Assembly (NCBI GenBank): GCA_001695595.3
Contig: MBPM02000001.1
Coordinates: forward strand, 1,364,001 to 1,428,000
DNA length: 64,000 nucleotides
Direction of reading: 5' to 3'
Origin: Plasmopara viticola
Lineage: Eukaryota; Oomycota; Peronosporomycetes; Peronosporales; Peronosporaceae
Positions 22,001 through 33,825 of the stretch are shown one piece after another; position 1 is the first letter of the stretch; every line of letters starts with the position of its first letter. The notes under the pieces were generated by a model. The model ran no database searches. It was given only the letters and a program-made list of their open reading frames with translations, and was not told the DNA's origin. A program made the position numbers and the translations under genes.

Positions 22001-25000
22001 ACCCAGCATTGGATCAGCCAACTTTTCTTTTGCCTTCTTCTTATTGTCCTCATCCGCAATATCAATCAACGCCTGGAAAGCGGCTTGGCGTTCAGCCACA
22101 GCAGCCATCGCTCTCTTTCTAGCTTCCGTCTTTCGCTGTTCCAATGTCAAAGATGGAGAAGTGCGCGTACTTTCCTGCGTCAAGTTCCTCGCAGTCGAAG
22201 GCGATGTTTCTGCCTTAGTCTGTTTCGACTTCGCATCGTTCGCTAATTGCTCAAATATTTTTCTGCAGGCCGGTGATTCTGTGGAAATCTTCCAAATGAG
22301 CCATTCTACCGTTCCAGTTTGTTCGCTATCAAGCAATGTCGTCCCTTGTTCAAGCAATTGATTTAATAAATGTAGCACCGACTTTTTCGAAGGTGCAGCG
22401 TTTGGATTGCTTAAGCGTTTCCAGAAGCGACGATCTAAAGGGCACGAAGCGGTGTGAACACCATGCACCAGCATATGTAAACAGGTCGATATAACAGCAT
22501 CTGAGACACTGCTTTCCGAGCTTAATGCGGACGCCGATGGGTTAAGCACCTTCCAAAAAATGGCATGTACGATTGTTACTGTACTTTCACACGTCAGAAT
22601 TGCTTGGACCGGACGGAAAAAGCCAACAGGTTGTTTAGCAGGCTTCAGAGGTACTTTGGGAGGGGAATCAGGGGTATACTTCTTTGCTTTCAAACGACAA
22701 GCATTTCGATATGTTGTCCAACGATCGCGAGCTAACTCGTGAGCTTCGCGGTTAAGATGTAAGAAGTACGGATTATAATTCTCCAGCATACCTTCCTTTA
22801 ACTCGTATCGACCAGGTTCAAGTCCCGAAGGAGGCACAAAATCAGACACACTAGCAAGAATACCTTCCAGCCGAGCCGTCGGAATATCATCTTGGCCGGA
22901 AGGGAGAATGGCAAGATCAAACAGCTTGCTGTAACACTGTGACTTTGAACACAGCTGCTGCAACATTTCTTCCGCCAAAAACTCATTGTCATAGGTTGAC
23001 CCAGTAGTACTTGGAAGACTTGTGCCGATTATGATCACGAGACGCAAAAATTCCTCCAGCATTTGTGACCGTTGTTGCACATCAATTCCTTCTTCTAATC
23101 CTATATAGCCAAATTGCTTTACTGTATCCTCAGCTCCTTCATTGCTGGATCCATCAGGAGACACAAAATAGCTGCCCAATTGAAATCCATCCACCATTCG
23201 TGCAATAATGGCATCCGGGCCAGTCATGAGGACACCAAGCTGCAGCATCAGTATATCGGCATCACGATAGTGAATACAATACGGCAATGCAGAGTAGTTG
23301 TATAGTTGCGCTAGCATGTTTTCGTCTCCATTTCGGCGCCACAGGTTCGAATGGATTTGAGATGCCATCACTAAACAGCGTAGAGGCATTTCAACAAGTT
23401 CCCACTGCATGTCAGCCGACAATTTGTCAAATCCAAACACGCTCAACAAGGCTTCCGAAGGAAAAGAGTCCCCTAGACCTGACTGGCTAATGCAGATGTG
23501 ACGCACAGCTGCGGCCAGGAAACGGTGCAACGGGATGTGCAAAGATATCGGTTGAGACGCTAAATTATAGTCGTAAGCTTTGATGCCTTTTTCTCGATTC
23601 GCAAATTTTTTATCCATCGAAAAAAGCTTTGCAACTGGAACCAACATCTTTTTAGTAAACTTTTCATTGAGACGCACTGACGATGAAAGAGTGACTTTAA
23701 TAATGGGTTCAAATACTTCTGCTACCTTCAACTCCGGTTGTTCATACTGAGATAACTTGAAACCATTCCACGAAATTGCGAACAGTGAATGCACGCGAAT
23801 ACCAAGATTGAACATTGACAGCCAGCTATCTGATTCGTATTCCACATGATTCTGATGGACTCCTCGCCGAGTTTGGAGATCGCCTCCCTGCAAACAAAAG
23901 AGACGCAGCAAAGTTGGCTGAATGTAAAGCATACTACACAATAATTTATCATCGTAGCTTACCTGTAAAGTATTTAAACACGAAAGCCAAATTTTGAGGT
24001 TGTCCGCGTTGCACACAAGTTCGCTCGACAAAGTGCCGATATTAAATACGTATTCCAAATTCTCCACACAGTGCTGCAGAATCAGCAAAACCAATCAAGA
24101 AAAATGAAATCTATGTGGACATACTAAAGGCTTACCTTGTACTTCTGACTGCTAAGAGCGGGATGATCGGCATTAAACACCCCTTCTTTCTCGTCGACAG
24201 CCGAACAAAATACCATATTTAACGCGCACAGCAACTCACGTACTAACTCCAATCGTCCAGGATGCAACGACGTTTCTTTTTTTGTATAGCGCTGGACCAG
24301 ATGCGGCACCGTTAAGAATTGAACGGCAAAATCGAAAATGGATTCACTAGAATTGCCTAAACCACGAAGAAACATGCTGGTCATCGAGGAGTACGACCGC
24401 AAAAATGCTTCCAGCATGCTAGCGCGAAATTGAATATTCATCAAGTGTTCGCGCATTAATGAGTGCGATCGTTCCACTGCGCTTTTTCGAAGAGTAGAAT
24501 CGTATCGTATTAACAGCGTAAGAGCTGAAGAAGTAATGGGTGAACACATGAAAGCAAGCTTGATTTGACGATAAATACTTGGCAATGACAGCGTCTAGGC
24601 TCTTTTTAATAATCTCATGGCGGCGAAAAGAGGGGCTCAGTGATACTGCCTTGACGAATTCCTCAATAAATATGTTTTTGCAGCTTCCTCGACTCCCGTT
24701 ATCACAGGACGCCACTGTAATTGTTCTTCCTTCAGCACAGAAATCAAATCGCTGCTGTTGGCTTGCCTCTTGCCCACGAGCCAATTCGTATATGGGCTTG
24801 TCAGGCATCAAGGCGGTAATTTTTACCAAAGCATGATTGTTTAGACGAACGTTAAATTCTTTGACAAAATCCTGCAATGTTTTGTCCTTTGGCAAATTGC
24901 TAGAAATCGGTGAAAATCCTTTAAAAACGGATGATCGTTGTTTTTGTAGCGCTTCATAGACGAGTTCGCTAAGTCCATCCGAAGTGGCGCTTAAGGACTG

Positions 25001-26297
25001 CAACCACTCCAAAAGAACAGGAACGCCTTCTATTTGCTTTTCCCACCATACAGGCGCGACAGAGATATTAAGCGAGCGACGGACCAAATTTCCAACAATC
25101 CCTGGACACCGCAGTAGAGGTTTGGTAGCAACAGTCGCATCGCCCTGACTATCAACTTTGCTGACTATAGTACGGGCTTGAGGCTTCGACATCCCCAATT
25201 CCACATACAGGTGATTGATCACTTCGTTTAAAGAGTGAACGTCGTCATTGTGTAGTCGAATACCAAAACGTACTCCAGCCTGCGCGTCAGCGTCGGATTT
25301 TGATGTTTCGTGACTAATTTCGTTCGCCTGCGCTTCTAATCTGCCACCTGGTCCAATAGCTCGTGAACCAGCCTCCGCTGTGAGCTGCGTTAGAAGCCGT
25401 GTCGAGCTCATTGGCTCATTATCCGTCCTCCTATCGCTCGAATTAGGGCTCATTTCACAATCAGAAGCATCTGCGTCACTTTGAATGGGCAGAAACTTAG
25501 GCGGAATGTTTCTCGTGAAGAGCTCAAAGGCTTCAGCTAGCTCGAACCCATATTCCGTTCCTAGCAACACCTTGTAAATATGCTCGACCACTGTATCGAT
25601 AATCACAGAAGCCGTCTGTCCAATATGCTTCGGTAAACTGTGTTTTTTGGACCCAGTATCAGACGTTTCCGCTCCTTTATGTCTCGAACAAAACCCGCTC
25701 TGTTTCCAAGCCTACACAAAAATCCATCCAAAACCTTACAGCGTTAGCGACAATCCAAACATTAAGCACAGAAATACCCTTGAAATCTTATATAATGCGC
25801 ACATGGACGTCTCCACAATCACAGGAACTGCCTGCCGTCGTACGTTGGAAGTACACGTCGTGGCCCGCATGATCGCTGTGCGTAAAACAATGTTTACACA
25901 TGACGCACGTGGTGTCGAGCTGACAATTGCGACAACTATAGGCAATCTCGTCAGCCGAAAAAATGGCGCCACACACGCGCTTTCTCTCAGTGCGCGGAAG
26001 CTTGGCTAGTATCTGCGCAGGTGTCAATGTCTTCTCCTTGCCATGTACACAGAATGCTGTGACTAGCGCATTACAAATGCTGCCCACCGACTCGCCTGAG
26101 ATCTCGGTAACGCCGCGCGCTAAATTGCTTTGTAAAGCGAAGCGCACAAGCGCGAGAAATTCCTCCTCATGACTACGCGAGGGCGTTTTTTGCGGTACGG
26201 TGTGAACAATTTTGGTCTCCTTGGAGCTTGTTGCCTTCGCCTTGGCCGCCTTAGGCTTCGCTGTAGCCTTAGCCTTCTTGCCTCGGATCGCTACCAT
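19052..26297 (-). CDS. Giant UBR-type E3 ubiquitin ligase (N-recognin), with a 1-bp frameshift near the C-terminus
   Basis: UBR1/PRT6-class ligase that recognises N-degrons. Exons: 26297-25803; 25711 to about 24136; 24073-23963; 23887-20480; 20279-19052. The UBR box zinc finger starts at CGAIFSADEIAYSC in exon 1, with CMCKHCF-like and CDCGD ligands, and continues across the intron as WKQSGFCSRH. Exon 4 carries the conserved core (EMPLRCLVMASQIHSNLWRR, HVEYESDSWLSMFNLGIRVH), a long charged linker, and a RING-type finger (CILCHD, then CQHAVHINCLERY and FLCPLCK). The C-terminal UBR domain (CLICGEYLCC, ECGGGVGIVLLLEQCRIAII, PYVDSHGEEDIGLQRGHPL) is in a different frame from the segment before it; the frame changes at 19425-19431 by one base. 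A second unresolved frame change lies between 24420 and 24594. Expected product is about 2,000 residues. Confidence 0.88.
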
Positions 26298-26448
26298 CAC
26301 TCTGCCACAAAAGAAGGTAATGAAGAAGTTGCGCTTTTTTATTATGTGGTATTTGCTGTAAGCCTATTTCTTCGCAGGACCACAGCGTTATTCGTATTAA
26401 GTACGATCTCGGTAGTCGAAGATCTAAGTCGCATTTTGACTTTTATTG
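26298..26448. promoter_or_regulatory. Divergent 151-bp promoter
   Basis: Separates the UBR ligase start (minus) from the hypothetical gene at 26449 (plus). Both promoters must lie within it. No element named. Confidence 0.5.
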
Positions 26449-27607
26449 ATGGTGACCATTAGCATCGCGGGCAACGGGAGTTGGTGCAAGGAAGAAGGAT
26501 GGCTGTGGCTTAGAATAATCTGTGTTGATCAACACAAAAATTGCGAGTACGCAGTGAACAAGGCTGCAAGTACGGTCGGTCGAAGTAGGGAAGGTAAATT
26601 GCTGTTTGATCGGTGTCTGCTTCGGAAGAACAAGTGGATGAAGGAAATTCGTGTGGATCTAAAAAGCCGAAGCGATGAAGATATTGCTTTCGAACTCTGG
26701 ACAAATGTATCCAAGTCGATCGATTTCCTGCAATTTGTCACGAGCTGGAGCGTGAACGTGGCTCAGTGGACTCAGTCTGGTGTTGCAGGACGCTGGTATG
26801 AAGTCAAGACAAGCCAACAGCAAAGGCAAAATGTCCTAAGTGAGGCGATAGACGAGCCGAAGTTTTATGAAAGTACGGCGGAGCTGCAGAGCTCGTCAGC
26901 TTACATATGCTTAAAAGTCATCGGTGTTAAAGTTCTCGCCGTCGATCGCATGGATCTTAATGAAGCTGCTGCCAACAAAAAGCAGTCTTTTCAATTTATC
27001 TTTCCTCATGTTCAAATGACTAAGAGCAGGATGCTTCGTGTGGTGCGAGTTGGACAAATCGTGCACGAGGTGAGTCCATACCATCTATAGTTGGGCTATT
27101 ACAGTTCATGCGAATGCTCTATCATGTTACAGCTTCGTGTTGACATTTTACACGATTTGCTATCTTTGACGCTTTACGGCTGCGATAGTATTGGAATCTG
27201 TCAACATGTCAGCACTGGTACAGCGAATGCGACACGAAATGGAATGATGAAAGCGCTAGTATTACTTCAGCTTTCGTGTCAGTACGCAAAGCATTGCGTC
27301 GACGAGCTGCATCGACATTCTAGGTTCGTGCTTGGTTTTTGAAGTGGCAAGTGTTAGTTTGTTGGTAGCTAAATTCATCTTGTTTATACGTCGCTAGCAA
27401 GCTTGAGGATCGAAAGATGAAGCTTATAGAAAAATTGAATCGAGCTAAACATCGTCAAAAGAAAAATTACGAGCATAAGGTAAACTTGTTCGTGAGCTTG
27501 AGGTCTCGACGATTGCGCTGGACAGGGTCCAATCGCTTCTTGAGAAAATGGACCCAAACTCCTTTGCTTGTTTGCAAAACGACCATGAGCTCGAAACTGT
27601 AAAATAA
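26449..27607 (+). CDS. Hypothetical protein with C-terminal coiled coil; frame break at 27480
   Basis: Not recognised. Exon 1 26449-27069 and exon 2 27133-27323 are joined by a GT-AG intron of 63 bp; exon 3 starts at 27398 after a 74-bp intron. Exon 1 (207 residues) is mixed alpha/beta with RKNKWMKEIRVDL, FELWTNVSKSIDFLQFVTSW and FIFPHVQMTKSRMLRVVRVG; it may be a beta-sandwich but no family is evident. Exon 3 encodes a basic coiled coil (KLEDRKMKLIEKLNRAKHRQ). The coil continues downstream as LVRELEVSTIALDRVQSLLE only after a one-base frame change at about 27480, ending at TAA 27605-27607. Either an indel/sequencing error or an unrecognised splice. It converges on the next gene with a 58-bp gap. 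Confidence 0.6.
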
Positions 27608-27665
27608 GCCTGAAAGATTAGAAAAATGTATCAGTATCATCATTCGGCCTGAAGTATATACGATT

Positions 27666-28930
27666 TTACAGGCAAGACTGTCCATCCTGCTTTGTTCGGT
27701 TACATTCGGTTGCTTTTTCTGTACGACGCTGGATCCTTTCTGCTCGTATCCGCCGCACACGCTCACGCTTTTCTTCCATCTCTCGCTTGTGAGCTTCTTC
27801 CAACTGCAGCTTCGACATTTCACGCTGCTTGCGCGCCGACTCACGGATCCGTAACTCACGTAATTTTTTGTCTTCTTTTAGCTTGATTGCAGCATTCCTT
27901 CTTTTTTCGTACGTATGATCTTGCTTTGACTTTCGCTAATATATGTTTGATCAAGTGTTTTTGATGCAGAGAAAGTCTCAATCTGGTTTGACTTTTCAGC
28001 AACACTATTTGGTGATGGAGTAATGCGTTCTTGACCTCGGTATCTTGACTTTGGCGTGTTCGCACTACTATGCGAGCAAAGATGTTGTGGTGATGGAGAT
28101 GGCGGTTCAACTGAAGTGTCTTCGTCAACTTCAGGTACCGGCGTGAGCGTCGTAAAAGTTGATGTCGCCACTCGAGATATTTGTCGATTGTGCTTCTCTT
28201 CGCGCAGCTTTGCCACCTCAGCCAACAATATCTGCTTGTTGCGCAATTTAACTTCTCCCTCTTTGCTCGATTGCATTTCAGAAACATCAAGCTCTTCAGG
28301 TCTTTGCACTGGTTCGTGCAAAGTTTCAACTGTCTGTTCCTTTTCCGGCTCCGGTCGATCTGGTATAAGTGTCGTTAGCTGCGGCTTGCCCTTTTCCACA
28401 TCTGCATGACCGACGAAAGCACTTTCACTGCAACTAGCCTCGTCAGCATTTGAGGTGCGATCTACCTGTTCCATTTCACAGCTATCCTGTATCTTTAAAA
28501 GTACAATCCCAAATTAGCACAGCGAGGCTCAAAACTCGCCATCACACCCACGCACTTGTTCGGCAGCGCGATGAAGCTTCACTGCCACTTCGTCCGGCAG
28601 AATTATGTGCTCTCCATCAATTTGCATGTTGTTGTAGGCCTCTAAGATTAAATTCTCTAGTGTTTCGACCATTACGTCTAATTTATCTTCGCTCTTCAAT
28701 AAGGCAACATCTCGAGGGGTGACCCCCACCGCCTGATCATCAAACTGGTCAGGAACTAGTGGGACAATACACACGCTGAGTGCAGCTTCGTTACATCCAC
28801 AGAATTGCTGGTCATGAGGTCGTCGCCGTCACCCGACGAGATCATCGCTCGAGTGATATCCTTATTGCTTTCGTCTTGCACACACCTTACACGGTAATTT
28901 ACCGGTACCACGTCGCCTTTTCGAACTCAT
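27666..28930 (-). CDS. Hypothetical protein with short Cys-rich N-terminus and charged coiled-coil C-terminus, four exons
   Basis: Unrecognised. Exons 28930-28886, 28807-28556, 28492-28004 and 27935-27666 join in frame (introns 78, 63 and 68 bp) to give 351 residues. The start (MSSKRRRGTGKLPCKQFCGC) is basic with three closely spaced cysteines. Residues 20-100 include VCIVPLVPDQFDDQ and ALLKSEDKLDVMVETLENLI. The centre is acidic and Ser/Pro-rich. Exon 4 is a continuous E/K/R coiled coil (RNAAIKLKEDKKLRELRIRE, HKREMEEKRERVRRIRAERI). The third intron is inferred because it restores the coiled-coil frame; without it the frame stops at 27878. A microtubule or scaffold role would be a guess. Confidence 0.62.
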
Positions 28931-29072
28931 TATTCTAATATACAGGTTTCTGCTTCTACACGATAGTTGAGATGCAATAAGACAGTGTTTTCGCTGATAA
29001 CTTCCATTAACAAAGATATACAGAATTTTGATTCACACAACCGTTTTCGCTTCAACCTTAGCTAATCTAATC

Positions 29073-30791
29073 TCAGTGAATGTCGTCAGTGGGATTTGGC
29101 GCTGCTCGTCGCTGGGAGGCCCCACCAAATACTGGCTGCATGTAGAGAGTGTCGAAAGCTTGCCAATTGCGAAAGAATGCGCCAGTCAGGAAATCGCCTC
29201 GAGATCGCTCAGTATCACGATGCATGGGCGAAGCAGCGTCTTTATCGTCCTCATTACCATCTGTAACATCGTAAAACTGTGGCCGTGGAGTCAGGATCGG
29301 AACCTCGTTTCCTGTGCCATCACGATTCTGCTTAGGCTGTTCTTCGTCTGGAAATGCCAAAGCACCATGAACCTCACCGTTAGCATGGTGTTGAGCTGAC
29401 CGTGACACTTCATGATTTAAAGCAGTTGAAGAGCTTCTATTCGTATCGGACTGGCCGAGATGGGTGTGATCATTAAGTTTGCTTGTGAGGTGCAAATTCA
29501 TTAGCAACGGGCCCATTAAGCCGCCAATGACGATCGTAGTAATGAGAATAACCACGAGAGTCGTGGATTCAATAAGTCGACGGTGCGACGCACCATGTAA
29601 GCCGATATAATTCCAATTTTTCGCCAATGCAAAGGCCATAGAGCCACGGAGACCTGCCATCCAAATGACACTCATATATTTGACCGGAATCTGGTTCGAA
29701 GGTGAGCGCAAGTAGTTGCATAGGCTCAGTAACGGAAAAATGTTGCAGAAGCGAGCTGCAATGCAAGCCAAAAGCGTGAGGCCGATAAAAGACCAATCAA
29801 TGTCATCCACGCGAAGTGGGGCGCCGGCATTCTCCTCATCGTGTCCCGCGAAAATCATCACCACAGACATGCCCATAAACACATACACGATGTTTTCACT
29901 GACAAAAGCCAACGTGTGCAGCAGGTGCGTAAACGCATGTTGCGCCTCCCTCGACAATGTGTAGAAATGATAGTGCGCTGTCATGGTTCCCGAGAAGAAC
30001 AACGCTACAATGCCGCTTAATTTTAAGCTGTCCGCAACAAAGTACGTGAGCAGACTAAATATTAAGCACAGCGAGATCTCGTAGCTTGGGTAGAAACGCA
30101 GAGTTGCGAAAAACTGTCGCTTGAGGAGAAAAGCACCGCCCAGCGTGATAAGCGCGCTAACAACTAAAGATCCCACAAACATACCACCCGTATTTAGTGC
30201 CACCCACAATAGCTGTTTAGCGCTTAATGTACTGTCTGGCTCCCACTGGTGCAGTGTCTGGTACAGCGCAATCGCGACGGCGTCGTTCATTACACTCTCT
30301 CCGAAAACAAGGTTGAACAAAAGTGGCGGCACATTAAGTTTGTCAAAGCAACTCAGCGTCGCCACTGTGTCCACAGCACTAATAAGCGTTCCAAACAGAA
30401 ATGCTTCGACCCACGAGAGCTTGGTTACTATACCCATCATGCCTGCTAAGTACAGCACGCCGCCCGTTATAGTCGTGGAAATGCTTGTGCCCAGCACGGC
30501 TGTACTCATGATGGCCGGAAAGTTTCTGAAAAAGACCATACATTTAATGGAGAATCCTCCTTCGTAGATGATAGGCGGCAGCAGCACATTGAAGAAGAGG
30601 CCATTGTCTAGGTTCAGGTGAGTATGTAGCGCCGCGTGCTTACCGCCCATCACCATAAAGAGCCCCACGGACAGCCCAAGCATCAGCGCGAAGCTACTCT
30701 GTGACACCAGCATACAAGAGTGGCGTCCCATTAGGTAGGACGCCATCACTAGCACGAAAAGCATGAGCAATAATAATACGGCATCTTCCAT
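29073..30791 (-). CDS. Na+/H+ exchanger (NHE, CPA1 family)
   Basis: Single exon, 572 residues. Residues 1-420 contain about 12 hydrophobic segments, starting with VLLLLMLFVLVMASYLMG. Family motifs: GLFFNVLLPPIIYEGGF (the amiloride-contact FF-x-LLPPII region), FGTLISAVDTVATLSCF, LVFGESVMNDAVAIALYQTL (the ion-binding ND within the FGESVMNDAV block), and SENIVYVFMGMSVV. The usual SAVDPVA motif reads SAVDTVA here. Residues 430-572 are a soluble, Ser/Asp-rich tail likely used for regulation. The enzyme swaps Na+ (or K+) for H+ across endomembranes or the plasma membrane; its site cannot be told from sequence. It lies upstream of the preceding gene on the same strand, 142 bp apart. Confidence 0.95.
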   Translation of the reverse strand: MEDAVLLLLMLFVLVMASYLMGRHSCMLVSQSSFALMLGLSVGLFMVMGGKHAALHTHLNLDNGLFFNVLLPPIIYEGGFSIKCMVFFRNFPAIMSTAVLGTSISTTITGGVLYLAGMMGIVTKLSWVEAFLFGTLISAVDTVATLSCFDKLNVPPLLFNLVFGESVMNDAVAIALYQTLHQWEPDSTLSAKQLLWVALNTGGMFVGSLVVSALITLGGAFLLKRQFFATLRFYPSYEISLCLIFSLLTYFVADSLKLSGIVALFFSGTMTAHYHFYTLSREAQHAFTHLLHTLAFVSENIVYVFMGMSVVMIFAGHDEENAGAPLRVDDIDWSFIGLTLLACIAARFCNIFPLLSLCNYLRSPSNQIPVKYMSVIWMAGLRGSMAFALAKNWNYIGLHGASHRRLIESTTLVVILITTIVIGGLMGPLLMNLHLTSKLNDHTHLGQSDTNRSSSTALNHEVSRSAQHHANGEVHGALAFPDEEQPKQNRDGTGNEVPILTPRPQFYDVTDGNEDDKDAASPMHRDTERSRGDFLTGAFFRNWQAFDTLYMQPVFGGASQRRAAPNPTDDIH

Positions 30792-32400
30792 TCCTAGCGT
30801 TTAATTTGTTGTGAGCGTCAATTAGCCGTCGAGGTACAATATGCGACATTGAAAAATGCACGGTTTGTGATACTGAGGATGCGGTATTATTAAAGCATGC
30901 GGCTGGTTTTTTAGTCACAAAAACTATACCATTGTAATGGAGAACCCAAACGCTAAATTTAATATCAAAGGTGAGCATTTAACAGGAAAAGTATGTGAGT
31001 TTGCTTTCGCGGGAATGAGTCTACGTGAAAGCTTCTTTCCTGTTGTGCTTTAAAAATCGTGAGTGCTCATCGGTATGCTACCCATACTATGCTTTTCTTA
31101 CGCAAAATACCGGACAAAAATGTAATGGCGAATTGCGAACGGCAGCGCCTTCAATAGACCCTTGACTTCGATCATATTGGCAATATATGTACAAAAGCCA
31201 CTGATACAGTTCGTAAAAATCATGATAAGATATGGCAGACGTACGCTATGCGGATTTTCAATATAAAGTCTGATCGCTGAGATACTCCTGAAAATTTCGT
31301 GAATTCTCCGGATTCATATGATATGAATCCCTATTCATTTATATATAGAGCAAAGAAATTTTTGCAAATGATTTAGCGTTTTTCATTTTTTGGTACCTTC
31401 ATCGAAAATCGTCTGTTTTGCTGGACCACAGCTCTGCTAAATGTCAAACCCCTAGTTTTGGTTTGGGCATATTCTATTAACGCTCAGAGAATGGGTAGAT
31501 CTGCTTTAGTATTTAGTGGACACTCGAAATTGCACCGAACGCGTTAATATCACGATTGCACTAATGACGATTATAACGGCTCTGTATCAGCGGGCACAAA
31601 CGAACCTTCGAGTGCGTCCGTAGTCAATTTAAAAATCACAACTCTATCTTATTGACGGCGGTCATTTTGTAGATACATGTGCTTAGGCTTGCCGCGAGCT
31701 TAAAATAAGCCTTCTCCGTCTTGTCATGACGCTCGATCTTTTAGTAAGACTTCAAATGTTACGCGCAACTCGGGGCTACATCTTGTACAGCGTTAGTTAA
31801 GTTGTTCATGTTCGGGAGTGTAAGCAGCACCAACACTAAAAAGCTCCTGATTTCTGAAGAGCAATTATATACTTGCGCCTTCCAAGATGAATGAATAAGC
31901 ATACTAATCTCGTGTTTAAACAGCAGAATACTTCCGCGTCAAGTTCACATTTAAATAAAGTAATAGTCAAAACTAACGTTTAAATGGCGGATTCATATAC
32001 CAGCTTCTTAATGGAAAGCACAGCTCGTACGCTTATTAGGCATACTGCGCGAAAGGCTCGCTTCAATTTTGCAATTTGGTGCCTGTATTTATTTTGAGCT
32101 ATGATAGGGCTGGGCTGCACATGAATCATGGGCATAAGGACAACCAATTTTTTTCCAGTATATATCAAATTCTCGATATAAAAGCTGTGAGACATATTCT
32201 TAATTTCTTATCAAATGTAAGCGTAAGATAAAATTTGTTTATCCAAAAAAATCTCTGGATAATCTTTTTTGCCTCTCACAGAAGCTCTTATCAAAAGCGG
32301 TTTTCAACACTGCATACATAGCGCAGCATCTAATGCTTGTTAACGCAATCAAAGCAAAAGGAATCAATGCACCTCTGTGCACCCCTCGCAGCTCTCCGAT
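30792..32400. other. Intergenic, 1.6 kb
   Basis: No gene recognised. It holds the promoter of the Na+/H+ exchanger and the 3' region of the PDH gene. A 21-bp perfect palindrome is at 31310-31330. AT-rich short repeats but no transposon signature. Confidence 0.6.
31310..31330. repeat. 21-bp perfect palindrome
   Basis: ggattcatat and atatgaatcc are inverted copies around a single g. Could be a dimeric protein-binding site or chance in AT-rich DNA. Confidence 0.55.
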
Positions 32401-33673
32401 TTACTGCCGAGGCTTGCCATTGTACATGCTTTTGGCGTAGTCAGGGAACCTAATAAACGGCGGGTATACATTATTGCCCTTACCGTCCGAGTACACATCC
32501 TTGAAAGCCGCCGACTCGTGCGGCTTGCCCGAGGCCTTGGCCTCCTTAGTCGCTTTGACAACCTCGGCACGCACCTTTTTCTCTACTTCCTTAATCTCAT
32601 CTGCTGTAGCAAGTTCGGCATCGATCATGCGCTTCTTGACCATCTCGATCGGGTCACGCGAAGCACGCATTTGCGAGATCTCGTCACGGTTACGGTACGT
32701 CACACCAGGGTCCGACATGGAGTGGCCATGATAACGATAAGTGTTCATCTCGACAAAAATCGGTCCATTCCCTTCGCCGCACCACTTCTTTAAAAATTTG
32801 GTACACTCACGCACAGCAAGCACGTCATTTCCGTCACATTTGATACCAGGGATCTTGTTGCCCATAGTGTGGTACTCCGTGTTGTGGGTTGAACGCTGAG
32901 CAGACGTGCCCATGCCATACTGGTTGTTTTCAATACAAAAGATAACAGGGAGCTTCCACAAAGCAGCCATGTTAGCAGCTTCAAACACTTGGCCCTGGTT
33001 CGCGGCACCGTCACCGAACATAGTGATGGCGCAAGGCATCGGGCCGTCGCCCTTGTGATTGTACTTGCTAGCAAAGGCTAGACCCGCACCTACAGGCACT
33101 TGAGCACCGACGATACCTTGACCGCCGTAAAAGTTGGCTTTTTTATTGTAAAAATGCATGGAACCTCCCTTGCCCCCGGTAGCACCAGTTGACATGCCGA
33201 ACAGCTCAGAGAGAATACTCGTGACCGTTCCACCGCGAGCAAGCATGATGCAGTGGTTACGATACGAGGTAATCCAAGAGTCCTCACGGTCAAGAGCGGC
33301 CTCGACACCTGTAGCCACGGCTTCCTGACCGTCGTACAGGTGGCAGAAACCACGAATTGTACGGGCCTTGTACTCGTTGTCATTAGTGATCTCCATGCGA
33401 CGCATCGTGTACATGAGATTGTAGTAGTCCAACATCTCCTCCCTGTTCGTCACAGCAAATTCCGGTGGACCCTGCTCGAGACCTGCAAAAAGTCAGTCGT
33501 CATACGAGTTAACAACCATCTCCTGTTTAAAATGCAAAGCGCGACTTACGATGCAGCTCAAACGGCATGGAAAACTCAAATTTCGCTTCACCTGAGGCAT
33601 TGGCGGCGACGCTGAACGCACGAGTGGTTTGAACGGTATTGCGGGCCAACGTGATCGAGCGACGGATCATCAT
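32401..33673 (-). CDS. PDHA1: Pyruvate dehydrogenase E1 component, alpha subunit (mitochondrial)
   Basis: Decarboxylates pyruvate with thiamine diphosphate (TPP) as the alpha2-beta2 E1 of the mitochondrial PDH complex. Two exons, 33673-33550 and 33482-32401, with a 67-bp GT-AG intron that splits an Arg codon; product 401 residues. The N-terminus (MMIRRSITLARNTVQTTRAF) is a classical mitochondrial presequence. Later motifs are FCHLYDGQEAVATG, the TPP-binding block GDGAANQGQVFEAAN, ENNQYGMGTS, and the regulatory phosphorylation loop RYHGHSMSDPGVTYR, so control by PDH kinase is likely. Length matches animal and fungal homologues. The gene is divergent from the USP39 homologue, sharing a 152-bp promoter. 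Confidence 0.97.
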
Positions 33674-33825
33674 TGCGTTGCAGAGGAGGATTGGACAGTG
33701 ATACTCACTCAACCTTGGCCGCAAACCCCGAGAATTGGATTAGGTACGATTTCTTTGCCTTGTGGCTATACTATTGGAAGAAATACGCTTTCTGTTTAGT
33801 CCAATCCGAACGAATAAATTCTTTA
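33674..33825. promoter_or_regulatory. Shared 152-bp divergent promoter (PDH E1-alpha / USP39)
   Basis: Both start codons flank this segment and point outward. It is also open in the USP39 frame, but the conserved USP39 protein begins only after 33826, so I read it as promoter and 5' UTR. Confidence 0.55.

Noticed and set aside
32377..32793. 138-codon plus-strand frame
   Set aside because: Antisense to the strongly conserved PDH E1-alpha coding sequence.
33673..33825. N-terminal extension of the USP39 homologue
   Set aside because: In frame but unlike the family, and it would overlap the PDH promoter and start; the ATG at 33826 is preferred.
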